Assembly: GCA_025800305.1 (NCBI GenBank) | Contig: JAOXRY010000220.1 | Location: forward strand, 1-29,110 | Direction of reading: 5' to 3' | Length of the DNA stretch: 29,110 nucleotides | Source: Campylobacterales bacterium | Lineage (GTDB): Bacteria > Campylobacterota > Campylobacteria > Campylobacterales > SZUA-545 | Shown here: positions 15,692 to 23,684 of the stretch, piece after piece | Position numbering within the stretch: the stretch's first letter is position 1 | Layout: every line of letters starts with the position of its first letter | Made by a program: the position numbers and the translations under genes | Notes under the pieces: model-generated | What the model saw: the letters and a program-made list of their open reading frames with translations, nothing else | Told to the model about the DNA's origin: nothing | Database searches by the model: none

Positions 15692-16279
15692 TCATTTTTT
15701 TAATTTGCTTAGAGTTTGTGGAGCAATACCTAAAAATGTGGCAATATGATATGACTTTACTCTAGTGAAAATATTAGGATATTCCAGTAGTAATCTATCA
15801 TACCTTTTTTCTACCTTTTCACTCATTAGTGACAATACTCTTTTGTATGTAGAAGTAAAATATGTATCATGAAGCCAAATTCTTGTGAGGTGTTCCCATT
15901 TTTTGTCTTTTCTACTTAAGAAATTATCCATTTCATATAAGCTTATTAGGTAAAATTCACTATCTTCTAAGGTTTCAAAGGTAAGCATGGAAGGTTCATT
16001 TTCATAGTAGCTAACACTATCATCCATAAAGTGATTAAGACCATATTTACTTTTACCTCTAAAGTAGATTTGCCAAGTAAAGTCTTTTCCATTCAAATCT
16101 GTAAAGTAAGATCTTGCTAATCCGCTTTTAATAAAGTAAAAATCTTTAAAAACATCTCCTGCATGGGAAATAGTTTGACCTTTTTTGATATGTACTTTTT
16201 TAAAGAGTGAAGTTAACTCTTCCCACTCTTTTTCATCTATATCTATATGCTGTCCAATTAGTTTTTTTAAATACTTCAT
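15692..16279 (-). CDS. Crp/Fnr-family transcriptional regulator, cAMP-site degenerate
   Basis: A 195-residue protein with a cyclic-nucleotide-binding-like beta roll (about 15-120; KKGQTISHAGDVFKDFYFIK) and a short C-terminal helix-turn-helix ending YHIATFLGIAPQTLSKLKK. The phosphate-binding cassette lacks the G-E...R residues needed for cAMP, and no cysteine cluster for an Fnr iron-sulfur centre is seen. The ligand is therefore unknown. The style is that of the Bacteroidota-type Crp/Fnr regulators (H-I-A-x-[FY]-L-G-I-x-P-x-T-L-S). GAGGA lies upstream of the ATG. It heads the minus-strand group ogt / Ada-domain / alr and is divergent from thrC. Control of the alkylation-repair genes is suggested by position only. 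Confidence 0.85.
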   Translation of the reverse strand: MKYLKKLIGQHIDIDEKEWEELTSLFKKVHIKKGQTISHAGDVFKDFYFIKSGLARSYFTDLNGKDFTWQIYFRGKSKYGLNHFMDDSVSYYENEPSMLTFETLEDSEFYLISLYEMDNFLSRKDKKWEHLTRIWLHDTYFTSTYKRVLSLMSEKVEKRYDRLLLEYPNIFTRVKSYHIATFLGIAPQTLSKLKK

Positions 16280-16375
16280 TTTTATTTCCTCATTGATTAA
16301 AGAATCTCAGTAAACATGCTAATTTAATGTATGACATAATAGAATTATAGATTAATATATTTTGATTGGAAAATA

Positions 16376-17842
16376 ATGAGCTTTATAGAGACAAGAGGAA
16401 ATGAAAATAGTAGACCATCTGAGGTAGAGTTTAGTGACGCGATGCTCAACCCAAGTGCAAGTTATGGTGGACTTTATGTTCCAAAGGAGATCCCTTCTTT
16501 AGATTTAAGTGAGATTGATAGTTGGAAAGATTTAAGTTATATAGATTTAGCAAAAAATGTAATTAAAAAATTAAAATTAGATATTAGTGATGAGATTTTA
16601 GATGAGGCGTTAGAGAGATATAACCATTTTGATGATAAAAATGATCCTGTTCCTGTAAAAAAAATTGATGAGAATCTCTACTGTAGTGAGCTTTGGCATG
16701 GACCAACAAGAGCTTTTAAGGATATGGCACTACAACCATTTGGTGTGATTCTTTCTAGAATTGCACAGGCTAGGAAAGAGAACTATATTATCTTAGCAGC
16801 TACAAGTGGAGATACAGGTCCTGCTGCACTTAGTACATTTGAAGGAAAAGATAATGTCAAAGTTGTTTGTCTCTATCCAGATGGTGGGACAAGTGATGTT
16901 CAAAGACTTCAAATGACTACTATGCCTAAATCGAATCTGAAGGTTTTAGGAATTAAAGGTAGTTTTGATGATGCTCAAAATGCTTTAAAGTCTTTACTAA
17001 AAGATGATGAATTTAAAAGCTTTTTATCCAATCATGATACAAAGCTAAGTGCTGCAAATAGTGTTAATTTTGGAAGAATAGCATTTCAAATTGTATATCA
17101 TTTTCATAGTTATCTGAAATTGTTAAAAGAAGGTGCAATTAAAAGTGGTGAAAAAATTGATTTAGTAGTTCCTTCTGGGAACTTTGGAAATGCACTTGGT
17201 GCTTACTATGCAAAGAAAATGGGAGTTCCTATTGATTGTATCGGTATTGCATCAAATGATAATAATATTCTTACAGATCTTATTAATGATGGGGTTTATG
17301 ATTTAAATTCAAAAACTCTTGTTCCAACAATCTCTCCTGCGATGGATATCTTAAAATCTTCAAATGTTGAGAGGGTTTTATTTGATAAGTTTGGACCACA
17401 AAGAACTAAAGAGCTTATGGAAGATTTGGAAAATACAAACAAATATCAGTTAACAGCAGATGAGTTGAAATCTTTAAGAGAGGATTTTGATGCAACATTT
17501 TCAACAGAAGATGAGGTAAGATCTGCAATTCAAGATTTTGGTAAAAAAGATTATGTATTAGAGCCTCATACTGCTACATGCATCAAATCAGTAAAAGATA
17601 ATGGAAAGAAAACTGTAATCTACTCTACAGCAGAGTGGACAAAATTCTCAGTATCTGTTATTAATGCACTGGATGGCACAAACAAAGAGATGAAAGATCT
17701 TGAAGCATTACAACTTATCAATAAAGAGCATGGACTTTCTCTTCCAGAGCTTGTAGTAGAGATTTTTGAAAAGCCAGAAAATCATCTAGATATTATTGAG
17801 AAAACAGCTATTAAAGAGGGGATTGAGAAGTTTATCTCTTAG
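16376..17842 (+). CDS. thrC: Threonine synthase
   Basis: A 488-residue PLP enzyme that converts O-phosphohomoserine to threonine. The PLP lysine motif is HGPTRAFKDMALQPFG with Lys115. The phosphate-binding loop AATSGDTGPAAL, the VVPSGNFGNALGAYYAKKMG segment and YPDGGTSDVQRLQM are all typical of the long ThrC class. ATG 16376 follows TTGGAAAATA. The gene is isolated on its strand, facing a convergent histidine kinase gene five bases past its stop, with a terminator-like hairpin inside that gene's last codons. A divergent regulator gene lies 96 bases upstream. Confidence 0.95.
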   Translation: MSFIETRGNENSRPSEVEFSDAMLNPSASYGGLYVPKEIPSLDLSEIDSWKDLSYIDLAKNVIKKLKLDISDEILDEALERYNHFDDKNDPVPVKKIDENLYCSELWHGPTRAFKDMALQPFGVILSRIAQARKENYIILAATSGDTGPAALSTFEGKDNVKVVCLYPDGGTSDVQRLQMTTMPKSNLKVLGIKGSFDDAQNALKSLLKDDEFKSFLSNHDTKLSAANSVNFGRIAFQIVYHFHSYLKLLKEGAIKSGEKIDLVVPSGNFGNALGAYYAKKMGVPIDCIGIASNDNNILTDLINDGVYDLNSKTLVPTISPAMDILKSSNVERVLFDKFGPQRTKELMEDLENTNKYQLTADELKSLREDFDATFSTEDEVRSAIQDFGKKDYVLEPHTATCIKSVKDNGKKTVIYSTAEWTKFSVSVINALDGTNKEMKDLEALQLINKEHGLSLPELVVEIFEKPENHLDIIEKTAIKEGIEKFIS

Positions 17843-17847
17843 GAGTG

Positions 17848-18768
17848 TCAGATCTCCTCACTTAGGAGATCGGGTTTCTTAGGTAAGGTGATTGTAAAAC
17901 AAGTGCCTTCTTCCCAGTTTTGTGCAGAAAGGTAGCCTTTTAGGCTATTTTCTATAATTTCTTTTGATATGGTTAGTCCGATTTCACTGCCTTCATTTTT
18001 TTTTGTTGTCATATAGTTTTTGAAGAGATGTGTAAGAATAGTCTGAGGAATACCACCTCCGTTATCATAGATCTTTACAACAATGTAATTCGTTTCTTCA
18101 ATTACAATAATGTCAATTCGAGGGTTTGAGATTTTATTGGAAATAAGTATATCTCTACTGTTGCAGAGTATATTTAGAACAACTTGCTGAAATTCATTGT
18201 CAATTATAAAAGCAGTGCAATTATCTCCAAGAGTTTGTATGGGGATTTTATAGGTATTAAGTTGAGGTAGAAGAATTGAGCTAACTTTTGAAATACTTTT
18301 CTGAACTACAACATACTCCCTTTTTTTTGAAGGTTTAAAGAGATTACTAAAGCTATCAGCAGTTTCTTCCATAAAATCAAGATTCCTATAAATATCGCTG
18401 GTGATTTTAATGAGAGTTTTTTCGCTGATATCTTTCATGGTAGTTTTAAGTTTTATAGCTTCTGTTAATAGAGATATTGAGTTTAAAGATTGTCTCCATT
18501 GATGAATAATATAGTTGTTTTTCTTATGTATCTCATCCATATAGTTGTCTAGAATATTAAAAATGATCGTAGAAGCATATCTAGAAAGAATTAATAGTGT
18601 TAGTGTGAGACTGCTAATTAATATAAACGTGTATGAGTAATTTGGAAAATAAAAATTAACTAATGTATAGGTGGCAATAGATAGAAATAATACAGGTATA
18701 TAAAATATAGATTTAATAAGGAGGATTTCTTGTTTCTTCATAGGTTCTTCTAAATAAATTATTTTCAT
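17848..18768 (-). CDS. Orphan membrane sensor histidine kinase
   Basis: A 306-residue protein with two N-terminal membrane segments (about 18-38 and 47-70) and almost no periplasmic loop, so it probably senses within or near the membrane. The H-box is IIHQWRQSLNSIS with phospho-acceptor His89, the HQWRQ type common in Campylobacterota. The N-box is degenerate (VVLNILCNSRDIL), G1 is IYDNGGGIP, and G2 is EIGLTISKEII, so an HATPase domain is present. No response regulator is adjacent. Two in-frame starts are possible, 18768 or 18741 (MKKQEIL); neither has a strong Shine-Dalgarno. It is divergent from an XRE-type regulator gene. Confidence 0.9.
   Translation of the reverse strand: MKIIYLEEPMKKQEILLIKSIFYIPVLFLSIATYTLVNFYFPNYSYTFILISSLTLTLLILSRYASTIIFNILDNYMDEIHKKNNYIIHQWRQSLNSISLLTEAIKLKTTMKDISEKTLIKITSDIYRNLDFMEETADSFSNLFKPSKKREYVVVQKSISKVSSILLPQLNTYKIPIQTLGDNCTAFIIDNEFQQVVLNILCNSRDILISNKISNPRIDIIVIEETNYIVVKIYDNGGGIPQTILTHLFKNYMTTKKNEGSEIGLTISKEIIENSLKGYLSAQNWEEGTCFTITLPKKPDLLSEEI
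17851..17871 (+). terminator. Inverted repeat after thrC, embedded in the 3' end of the convergent kinase gene
   Basis: Perfect 8-bp arms GATCTCCT (17851-17858) and AGGAGATC (17864-17871), loop CACTT, start 9 bases after the thrC stop and are followed by GGGTTTCTT. The repeat doubles as the last codons of the minus-strand kinase gene, so it is a coding terminator candidate for thrC. Confidence 0.5.
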
Positions 18769-18789
18769 ATTATTCTTTATGAATACTTA

Positions 18790-18795
18790 ATTATA
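18790..18795 (-). promoter_or_regulatory. TATAAT -10 box for the histidine kinase gene
   Basis: A perfect minus-strand TATAAT in GGTATAATTAAG, 21 bases before the ATG at 18768. It gives a leader of about 15 bases and supports that start or the next ATG. Confidence 0.45.
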
Positions 18796-18801
18796 CCTTA
18801 G

Positions 18802-18815
18802 GAATAGAGCTATTC
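18802..18815 (+). promoter_or_regulatory. Inverted repeat in the divergent kinase / XRE-regulator promoter region, candidate operator
   Basis: GAATAG-AG-CTATTC, perfect 6-bp arms, lies between the two divergent start codons and next to the -10 box of the kinase gene. A further GAATA at 18826-18830 repeats the half-site. Binding by the adjacent XRE regulator is a guess. Confidence 0.35.
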
Positions 18816-18854
18816 TATACAATTTGAATAAAAAATTATTAGTTTTGGGAAGAA

Positions 18855-19310
18855 ATGGAAGTTTTTGAAAAGATTGTAGAGTTACTTCAGAAAAGAAAAA
18901 TGAGTAAAAAAGAGTTTGCTCTTAAGTTGATCTCAATGGAGCCCAGACTAAAAAGTACAGGTGAAGTTCCAAGTATGTCAACGATTTACAATTATCTTAA
19001 TGGAAATAGAGAGATAAAAATAGAACTTTTACCGTATATTGCAGATATATTGAATGTGCCTGAACAAGCACTTTTTGGAAATGAAAAAAACAAGATAATT
19101 AAATATATATTTGATGATATAAATCCATCAGAATTGGAGTATATAAAGAGGATAGTGAAAGGCAAAAGTGAAAGTTTATCTGTAGATGATTTAAATGATA
19201 TTGAAATGACAGCCAACCTATTAGAGTACGCACCGAAGAAAGTTATACTAAAAGTAAAAGAAAAACTAGAAAGCTACAAAGCATCCTATGAAGATTTAGA
19301 TGATTTATGA
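18855..19310 (+). CDS. XRE-like helix-turn-helix regulator
   Basis: A 151-residue protein. Residues about 1-75 look like a Cro/CI-type domain: KKEFALKLISMEPRL, then PSMSTIYNYLNGNREIKIELLPYIADILNVPEQALFG, where the helix pair and the L-P-x-I-A-x-x-L-N-V-P ending are typical. The C-terminal half is charged and helical (KVILKVKEKLESYKASYEDL) and may dimerise. The stop overlaps the radC start by four bases (ATGA), so the two genes are translationally coupled. GGGAAGAA precedes the ATG. An inverted repeat upstream could be its operator. Confidence 0.8.
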   Translation: MEVFEKIVELLQKRKMSKKEFALKLISMEPRLKSTGEVPSMSTIYNYLNGNREIKIELLPYIADILNVPEQALFGNEKNKIIKYIFDDINPSELEYIKRIVKGKSESLSVDDLNDIEMTANLLEYAPKKVILKVKEKLESYKASYEDLDDL

Positions 19311-19963
19311 AAAAGATTCAAGAACTTTATGTAAAAGATAAACCAAGAGAGAAGCTTTTAATAAAAGGTGCTAGTGGATTAAAAGATTATGAACTCTTAG
19401 CAATTTTACTAGGAAGTGGAAACAAAGAAAAAGATGTATTAAAACTATCCAAAGAGATCTTAAAAAAATTTCAAGATCTAAATCTATCAGATCCCAATAA
19501 ACTTATTGAAGTAAAAGGTATAGGTACAGCCAAAGCTTGTATCATATCAGCAGCTTTAGAACTTTCTAAAAGACACCTCATTAGAACAAATATAGTTATT
19601 GACTCTCCAAAGGTTATCTATACCCTTCTTTCTGAATATAAAGATAAAAAACAAGAGTATTTTTTGGTTATTAATTTAGATGGTGGTAATAGAGTTATTA
19701 GTAAGAGTGTAGTTACAAAAGGTATTTTAAATGAGGTGATTATACATCCTAGAGAGGTTTTTGCTCCAGCCATTGAAGCTAGATCTGCGGCTATTATTAT
19801 TGCTCATAATCATCCAAGTGGCTTAAATGAACCAAGTAAGGCAGATATACATATTACGAAACAACTTCAAGAGAGTGGTAAACTTTTAGGAATAGAGGTC
19901 TTAGATCATGTGATATTTTCTAAGACAGGGTATTTTAGTTTCAAGGAGAACTCTATGATTTAG
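19307..19963 (+). CDS. radC: RadC family (JAB-type metalloprotease fold) protein
   Basis: A 218-residue full-length RadC/YicR-like protein. The N-terminal helix-hairpin-helix motif is VKGIGTAKA (69-77). The C-terminal JAB/MPN domain has the metal motif HNHPSG (His167, His169) and Asp180 (SKADIHITKQL), all intact. The family was long linked to DNA repair, but its biochemical role is unsettled. It is coupled to the XRE regulator gene by an ATGA overlap, which suggests joint expression. Its 3' end overlaps the convergent aminotransferase gene by 11 bases. Confidence 0.92.
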   Translation: MKKIQELYVKDKPREKLLIKGASGLKDYELLAILLGSGNKEKDVLKLSKEILKKFQDLNLSDPNKLIEVKGIGTAKACIISAALELSKRHLIRTNIVIDSPKVIYTLLSEYKDKKQEYFLVINLDGGNRVISKSVVTKGILNEVIIHPREVFAPAIEARSAAIIIAHNHPSGLNEPSKADIHITKQLQESGKLLGIEVLDHVIFSKTGYFSFKENSMI

Positions 19964-21179
19964 AGTTCTTTTCTTTATATTCTTTAAAGAATTTTTTAAT
20001 ATTTCTTGCTGCTTGCCTAATTCTATTTGGATTTTCAATAAGAGCGATTCTTACATATTCATCACCATGAGGACCAAAACCAATACCAGGACTTACTGCA
20101 ACTTTTGCTTTAATTAGAAGTTGTTTACTAAACTCTAAGCTACCAATGTCTCTAATAAACTCTGGAATTCTTGCCCAAATAAACATAGAGGCTTGAGGTG
20201 TTGGCATATCCCAACCTGCAGATGTGAAAGACTCTATCATTACATCACGTCTCTCTTGGTATTTTGTCTTAATATCTTCTACACATTGTTGGTCTTCATT
20301 AAGAGCAATAGTTGCTGCAACTTGAACAGGGGTAAACATACCGTAGTCTAACCAACTTTTAATTTTGATAAGAGCTCCAATAAGTTTTTGATTTCCAACT
20401 AAAAAGCCAACTCTCCATCCTGCCATGTTGTATGTTTTTGAAAGTGTATAACTTTCAACTGCAACATCTTTCGCACCTTCAACTTGAAAGATAGAAGGGG
20501 TTTTATATCCATCAAAAGTAACTTCTGCATATGCTATATCACTAATAATATAAAACCTCTCTTTTTTTGCCATTTCTACAAGTTTTTGATAAAAAGGCAC
20601 ACCAACTGTTATAGTTGTTGGGTTATTAGGAAAGTTTACAACAACATATTTTGGTCTTGGACTGGAGTTTTCAAAAGTTTCTTGTAAGCTTTGAAAAAAC
20701 TTATCTTCATCTAGTGAAAGATTTTCATTCATCTCTAATTTAAATCTTGCAACATTCCCCCCTGCAAGGATAAATGCTTGAGAGTGAATAGGATAACAAG
20801 GATCTGGAACAACAGCAACATCTCCAGGGTTGGTGATTGCTTGAACAAGGTGAACATACCCCTCTTTAGATCCCATTGTAGCAACTGCTTCTGTTTCAGG
20901 GTCAAGATCTACATCGTACTTTCTTTTATACCAGTCTGTTACTGCCAGTCTTAATTTGTAAATACCTTTAGAGGCTGAGTAGCCATGGGTTTTTGGTTTT
21001 TTAATGCTATCGATTAATTTTTCAACAATATGATCTGGGGTTGGTCCATCTGGATTTCCCATAGAAAAATCAATAATATCTTCACCAGCTCTTCTACCTT
21101 CCATTTTTAGTTCGTTTACTGCTGCAAAAACATATTTAGGTAATCTTTTAATCTTTTCAAATTCTATTTCATCGAACAT
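19953..21179 (-). CDS. alaC: Class I/II aminotransferase, AlaC (glutamate-pyruvate) type
   Basis: A 408-residue PLP aminotransferase. The start at 21179 (MFDEIEF) is chosen over the upstream ATG at 21200 because GGAAGGA sits at the right distance before it. Strong resemblance to E. coli AlaC/YfdZ: PKYVFAAVNELKMEGRRAGE, then DIIDFSMGNPDGPTP, THGYSASKGI, and the PLP lysine in YTLSKTYNMAGWRVGF (Lys248). It probably makes alanine from pyruvate and glutamate, though annotations of relatives as LL-diaminopimelate or aspartate aminotransferase are possible alternatives. The 5' leader carries a long imperfect hairpin (21195-21249). Confidence 0.88.
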   Translation of the reverse strand: MFDEIEFEKIKRLPKYVFAAVNELKMEGRRAGEDIIDFSMGNPDGPTPDHIVEKLIDSIKKPKTHGYSASKGIYKLRLAVTDWYKRKYDVDLDPETEAVATMGSKEGYVHLVQAITNPGDVAVVPDPCYPIHSQAFILAGGNVARFKLEMNENLSLDEDKFFQSLQETFENSSPRPKYVVVNFPNNPTTITVGVPFYQKLVEMAKKERFYIISDIAYAEVTFDGYKTPSIFQVEGAKDVAVESYTLSKTYNMAGWRVGFLVGNQKLIGALIKIKSWLDYGMFTPVQVAATIALNEDQQCVEDIKTKYQERRDVMIESFTSAGWDMPTPQASMFIWARIPEFIRDIGSLEFSKQLLIKAKVAVSPGIGFGPHGDEYVRIALIENPNRIRQAARNIKKFFKEYKEKNSKS

Positions 21180-21194
21180 GTTTATTCCTTCCGT

Positions 21195-21249
21195 AAGCAA
21201 AGCTTGAGAAGGGACTCTTCAGTAGAGTGCCTTCTCATGCTTGTTGCTT
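21195..21249 (-). promoter_or_regulatory. Long imperfect hairpin upstream of alaC (leader structure or terminator)
   Basis: Arms 21195-21218 and 21224-21249 pair at 22 positions with two single mismatches and a two-base bulge (TGAGAAGG/CCTTCTCA in the middle, ACTCT/AGAGT at the tip, AAGCAA/TTGCTT at the base), loop five bases. It lies 17 bases after the upstream gene's stop and 15 bases before the alaC start. On the plus strand it is followed by a T-run. It could end the upstream message or control alaC. Confidence 0.6.
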
Positions 21250-21265
21250 TTTAATTATTATTAGT

Positions 21266-22081
21266 TTATTCTCTTACTTCTACTGTTATGCCTCTTTTAA
21301 GGCTGTCAATTCCATATCTATCACTGACTTTTATAAATTTAACATCATCACTCAAAGAGAAGTTTATCTCTCTTTTTGAACTATCGTACTTATGTACTTT
21401 TAAGATTTTAAGATCTTTATCAAAGAAAATTACTTTTGGATACCAATATCCTGTAGCTTTTTTTCTAATCTTTATTCTGGTGGCTTCAACTTCCATATCT
21501 AGCCAATACTCTCCATTAGGATTTAAAAGAGAATACTTCTCATCTTTTAGTTCCACTCTTTTAGCATCTTCAAAAGTGACGCCAATAGAAGCTATGTTGT
21601 AGATCCATTGGTTGTTTACTCTAGAGATATCAGTTACGTACATATTATATGTGGCTAATTTTTCTGTAAAAAGAACAGGATCTATAACATGGTCACTATT
21701 GTATGAGATCTTCCACTCTAGTTTAGTGCCTTTTTTTTGCATATATGCAGTTAGGTAGTAGCTATAACCCATCTCTCTTAGAATATCTGTAAGTGATTTA
21801 ATAAAGATTTCAGAACCGATAGATGTTAAAAAGGTTGTATTAATCTGTTTTGGTTTTTTATAAAAGATCTTTAAAAGACCATTCTCTTTTAAGATCTTTA
21901 CAATTTTTACATTATCAATTAAATCATCATTATAAAAAGATGTACGGTCTCTAAAAAGAATATTGATTAGTTTATGATGTCGTTTGTAGCTATCTTTATC
22001 TACAAGCATCTGAATTTTCTCATCAATAGCATCACCATAAAGAAATAGAGTTGCCAGTAGAAATAAAACTAATTTTTTCAT
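21266..22081 (-). CDS. Exported protein of unknown function
   Basis: A 271-residue protein with a signal peptide (MKKLVLFLLATLFLYGDA, cleavage near residue 17), so periplasmic or outer-membrane attached. No cysteine is seen in the mature chain and there is no recognised domain. The N-terminal half is helical (RHHKLINILFRDRTSF) and the C-terminal half is beta-rich, with a repeated pattern of charged strands (EVEATRIKIRKKATGYWYP, KVHKYDSSKREINFSL). It is four bases downstream of a RodZ-like gene on the same strand and probably co-transcribed, so an envelope or cell-shape related role is a reasonable guess only. Confidence 0.75.
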   Translation of the reverse strand: MKKLVLFLLATLFLYGDAIDEKIQMLVDKDSYKRHHKLINILFRDRTSFYNDDLIDNVKIVKILKENGLLKIFYKKPKQINTTFLTSIGSEIFIKSLTDILREMGYSYYLTAYMQKKGTKLEWKISYNSDHVIDPVLFTEKLATYNMYVTDISRVNNQWIYNIASIGVTFEDAKRVELKDEKYSLLNPNGEYWLDMEVEATRIKIRKKATGYWYPKVIFFDKDLKILKVHKYDSSKREINFSLSDDVKFIKVSDRYGIDSLKRGITVEVRE

Positions 22082-22085
22082 TTAA

Positions 22086-22952
22086 CTATTGAGCCGTTGT
22101 GCTTTTATCTTCAGCAGTTTTTGTTGTCTCTTCTTCAGATTTTTCTTTTTTTGGCTCAGGTTTCTTTTTCTTCTTTGGTGGAATATATTTTAATCTTTCA
22201 AATTTTCCATCAAAATATCTATATTTTTGAGGACCTCTTCTTCTTAATTCCTCTCTTTTTTCTCCAGAAACAAGAGTAAAATATCCATGACCAAAAGTAA
22301 TTGTGTAATCTTTTTCTGGATCTAAATCGTGAGTTCCTTTAAAGATCTTATTTTTTGTTTTCTTTGTATCGTTATCTCTAATTCCAACCCATAGATCTTG
22401 TTTTGATTCAATGTAGACTTTTTCTACTTTTTTCTCAATAACTTTTGGAGCTAACTTCCCAGCTTCTTCTTTTGCCTTTGTTGGATTAAAAGGTTTTGGC
22501 TCAATCGTGATTGCTTTAGGTTCTTCTGTACTTTTGTTTGTCTCAATAGCTTTTTTTGCTTCTTGGACAATCTCTTTATTTTTTATTACTTTTTCTGGAG
22601 TTTTATTTGAAGATACAGTTGAATAAATTAAGCTAATAGCAGCAGCAATAGCAATAATAACAACTAAGTAGAGTAGTTTTGTTTTAACATCTGTTGAAGT
22701 TTTTTCCCTAGAAACAACAAAGATCTCATCTTGAACCTCTTTAGCTCCTGTCTCTTCTAAAAAGTCATCTAACCATTCTGACATATCGATGTCGTAATCT
22801 CTTTTAAATATCTTTGTAAAACCAATAGCTTTAGAGTGGTTGAAAGAAGCATAATCCTTACTTAAAATTGCTCTAATCTCAAGAATTGAGATGTGAGTTT
22901 TTTTACTTACCTCTTCAATGTCTAATTTCTCTATCTGTTCTAAACACTCCAT
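22086..22952 (-). CDS. RodZ-like membrane protein with cytoplasmic helix-turn-helix domain
   Basis: A 288-residue protein. Residues 1-75 resemble the RodZ-type HTH (VSKKTHISILEIRAILSKDY, then FKRDYDIDMSEWLDDFLEE). One membrane segment lies near 92-113 (LLYLVVIIAIAAAISLIYST). A Lys/Glu/Pro-rich periplasmic linker follows. A small beta domain comes next (KQDLWVGIRDN, then DYTITFGHGYFTLVSG), comparable to the DUF4115 domain of RodZ. The tail is a very charged PPKKKKKPEPKKEK stretch. RodZ links MreB to the cell-wall machinery; orthology is probable from architecture rather than from strong motifs. It lies nine bases downstream of rlmB. Confidence 0.6.
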   Translation of the reverse strand: MECLEQIEKLDIEEVSKKTHISILEIRAILSKDYASFNHSKAIGFTKIFKRDYDIDMSEWLDDFLEETGAKEVQDEIFVVSREKTSTDVKTKLLYLVVIIAIAAAISLIYSTVSSNKTPEKVIKNKEIVQEAKKAIETNKSTEEPKAITIEPKPFNPTKAKEEAGKLAPKVIEKKVEKVYIESKQDLWVGIRDNDTKKTKNKIFKGTHDLDPEKDYTITFGHGYFTLVSGEKREELRRRGPQKYRYFDGKFERLKYIPPKKKKKPEPKKEKSEEETTKTAEDKSTTAQ

Positions 22953-22961
22953 TAACTTCTC

Positions 22962-23648
22962 CTAATTACAACTTTTCATTCTATCTATTAAAATACCAGC
23001 AGCAACACTGACATTTAAAGAGTCAAAATTATTTGACATCTCTATTTTTGTTAATCTATCCATCGCTCTAACAACTTTTTTAGGCAACCCTTCTCCTTCG
23101 CTTCCAAGAAAAAGAGCTTTTTTTGAGTAACTTGAATAATCAATTTTAGAATCACCATCTAGTGAACTACCAAAACTGGCAAACTTACTCATTTTTAATT
23201 GATTTACAACTTCCATTGGATTTTTCTCAAAACCAATTGGAAGATCCAATAAAGCTCCACTACTTGTTCTTACAGCACCTTCAAGCTTTATCCCATTAAC
23301 ACCAGTAAGAATAATTCCATCAACTCCCAGTGCAAATGCAGTTCGGGTAATAGAACCAATATTCCCAATATCTGTCACCCCACAAAGAACAAGTAAAAAG
23401 TCATTTTTCACCAACTCTTTGATTGGCGTAAACTCAATCTCTTCAATATCGGCTAAAATTCCTTGATGATTACCATTTTTCGCCATTGCTTGAGCTTTTT
23501 TGTTATCCACTCTAATTATTTTGGCACCAGTTTTTGTAATCTTTGAAAAAAGAGCTTTATCGATCTCTTTGTTTAAAAAGACTTCTTTAACTTTTTTCGG
23601 ATGTTTTTCTAATAAATGTAAAACAGGTTGTTTACCATAAATAATCAT
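22962..23648 (-). CDS. rlmB: SpoU-family RNA 2'-O-methyltransferase (23S rRNA G2251 type)
   Basis: A 228-residue protein with the substrate-binding N-domain and the knotted SPOUT domain. The three SpoU motifs are NIGSITRTAFALGVDG, LFLGSEGEGLPKKVVRAMD (about 179-197) and FDSLNVSVAAGILIDR (about 208-223). These give the SAM-binding knot. The enzyme methylates a ribose in 23S rRNA, and RlmB is the likely ortholog from the MIIYGKQPVLHLLEKHP start and the neighbourhood with rsmI and rpmE. No Shine-Dalgarno precedes the ATG, and a minus-strand TATAAT lies six bases upstream, so a leaderless message is possible in addition to read-through from rsmI. Confidence 0.92.
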   Translation of the reverse strand: MIIYGKQPVLHLLEKHPKKVKEVFLNKEIDKALFSKITKTGAKIIRVDNKKAQAMAKNGNHQGILADIEEIEFTPIKELVKNDFLLVLCGVTDIGNIGSITRTAFALGVDGIILTGVNGIKLEGAVRTSSGALLDLPIGFEKNPMEVVNQLKMSKFASFGSSLDGDSKIDYSSYSKKALFLGSEGEGLPKKVVRAMDRLTKIEMSNNFDSLNVSVAAGILIDRMKSCN

Positions 23649-23654
23649 GTATAT

Positions 23655-23660
23655 ATTATA
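23655..23660 (-). promoter_or_regulatory. TATAAT -10 box abutting the rlmB start
   Basis: A minus-strand TATAAT in GGATATAATATATAC ends six bases before the rlmB ATG. This is the same arrangement as at alr and points to a leaderless transcript. Confidence 0.35.
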
Positions 23661-23684
23661 TCCAGAAGTACCTAACAGTGAAGG

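Noticed and set aside
15692..16279. cAMP-responsive Crp or oxygen-sensing Fnr
   Set aside because: The cAMP phosphate-binding residues are absent and no iron-sulfur cysteine cluster is present, so only the superfamily is assigned.
21288..21602. 104-codon plus-strand frame antisense to the exported protein gene
   Set aside because: The minus-strand frame has a signal peptide, good start and operon context; the antisense product looks like reverse-complement shadow.
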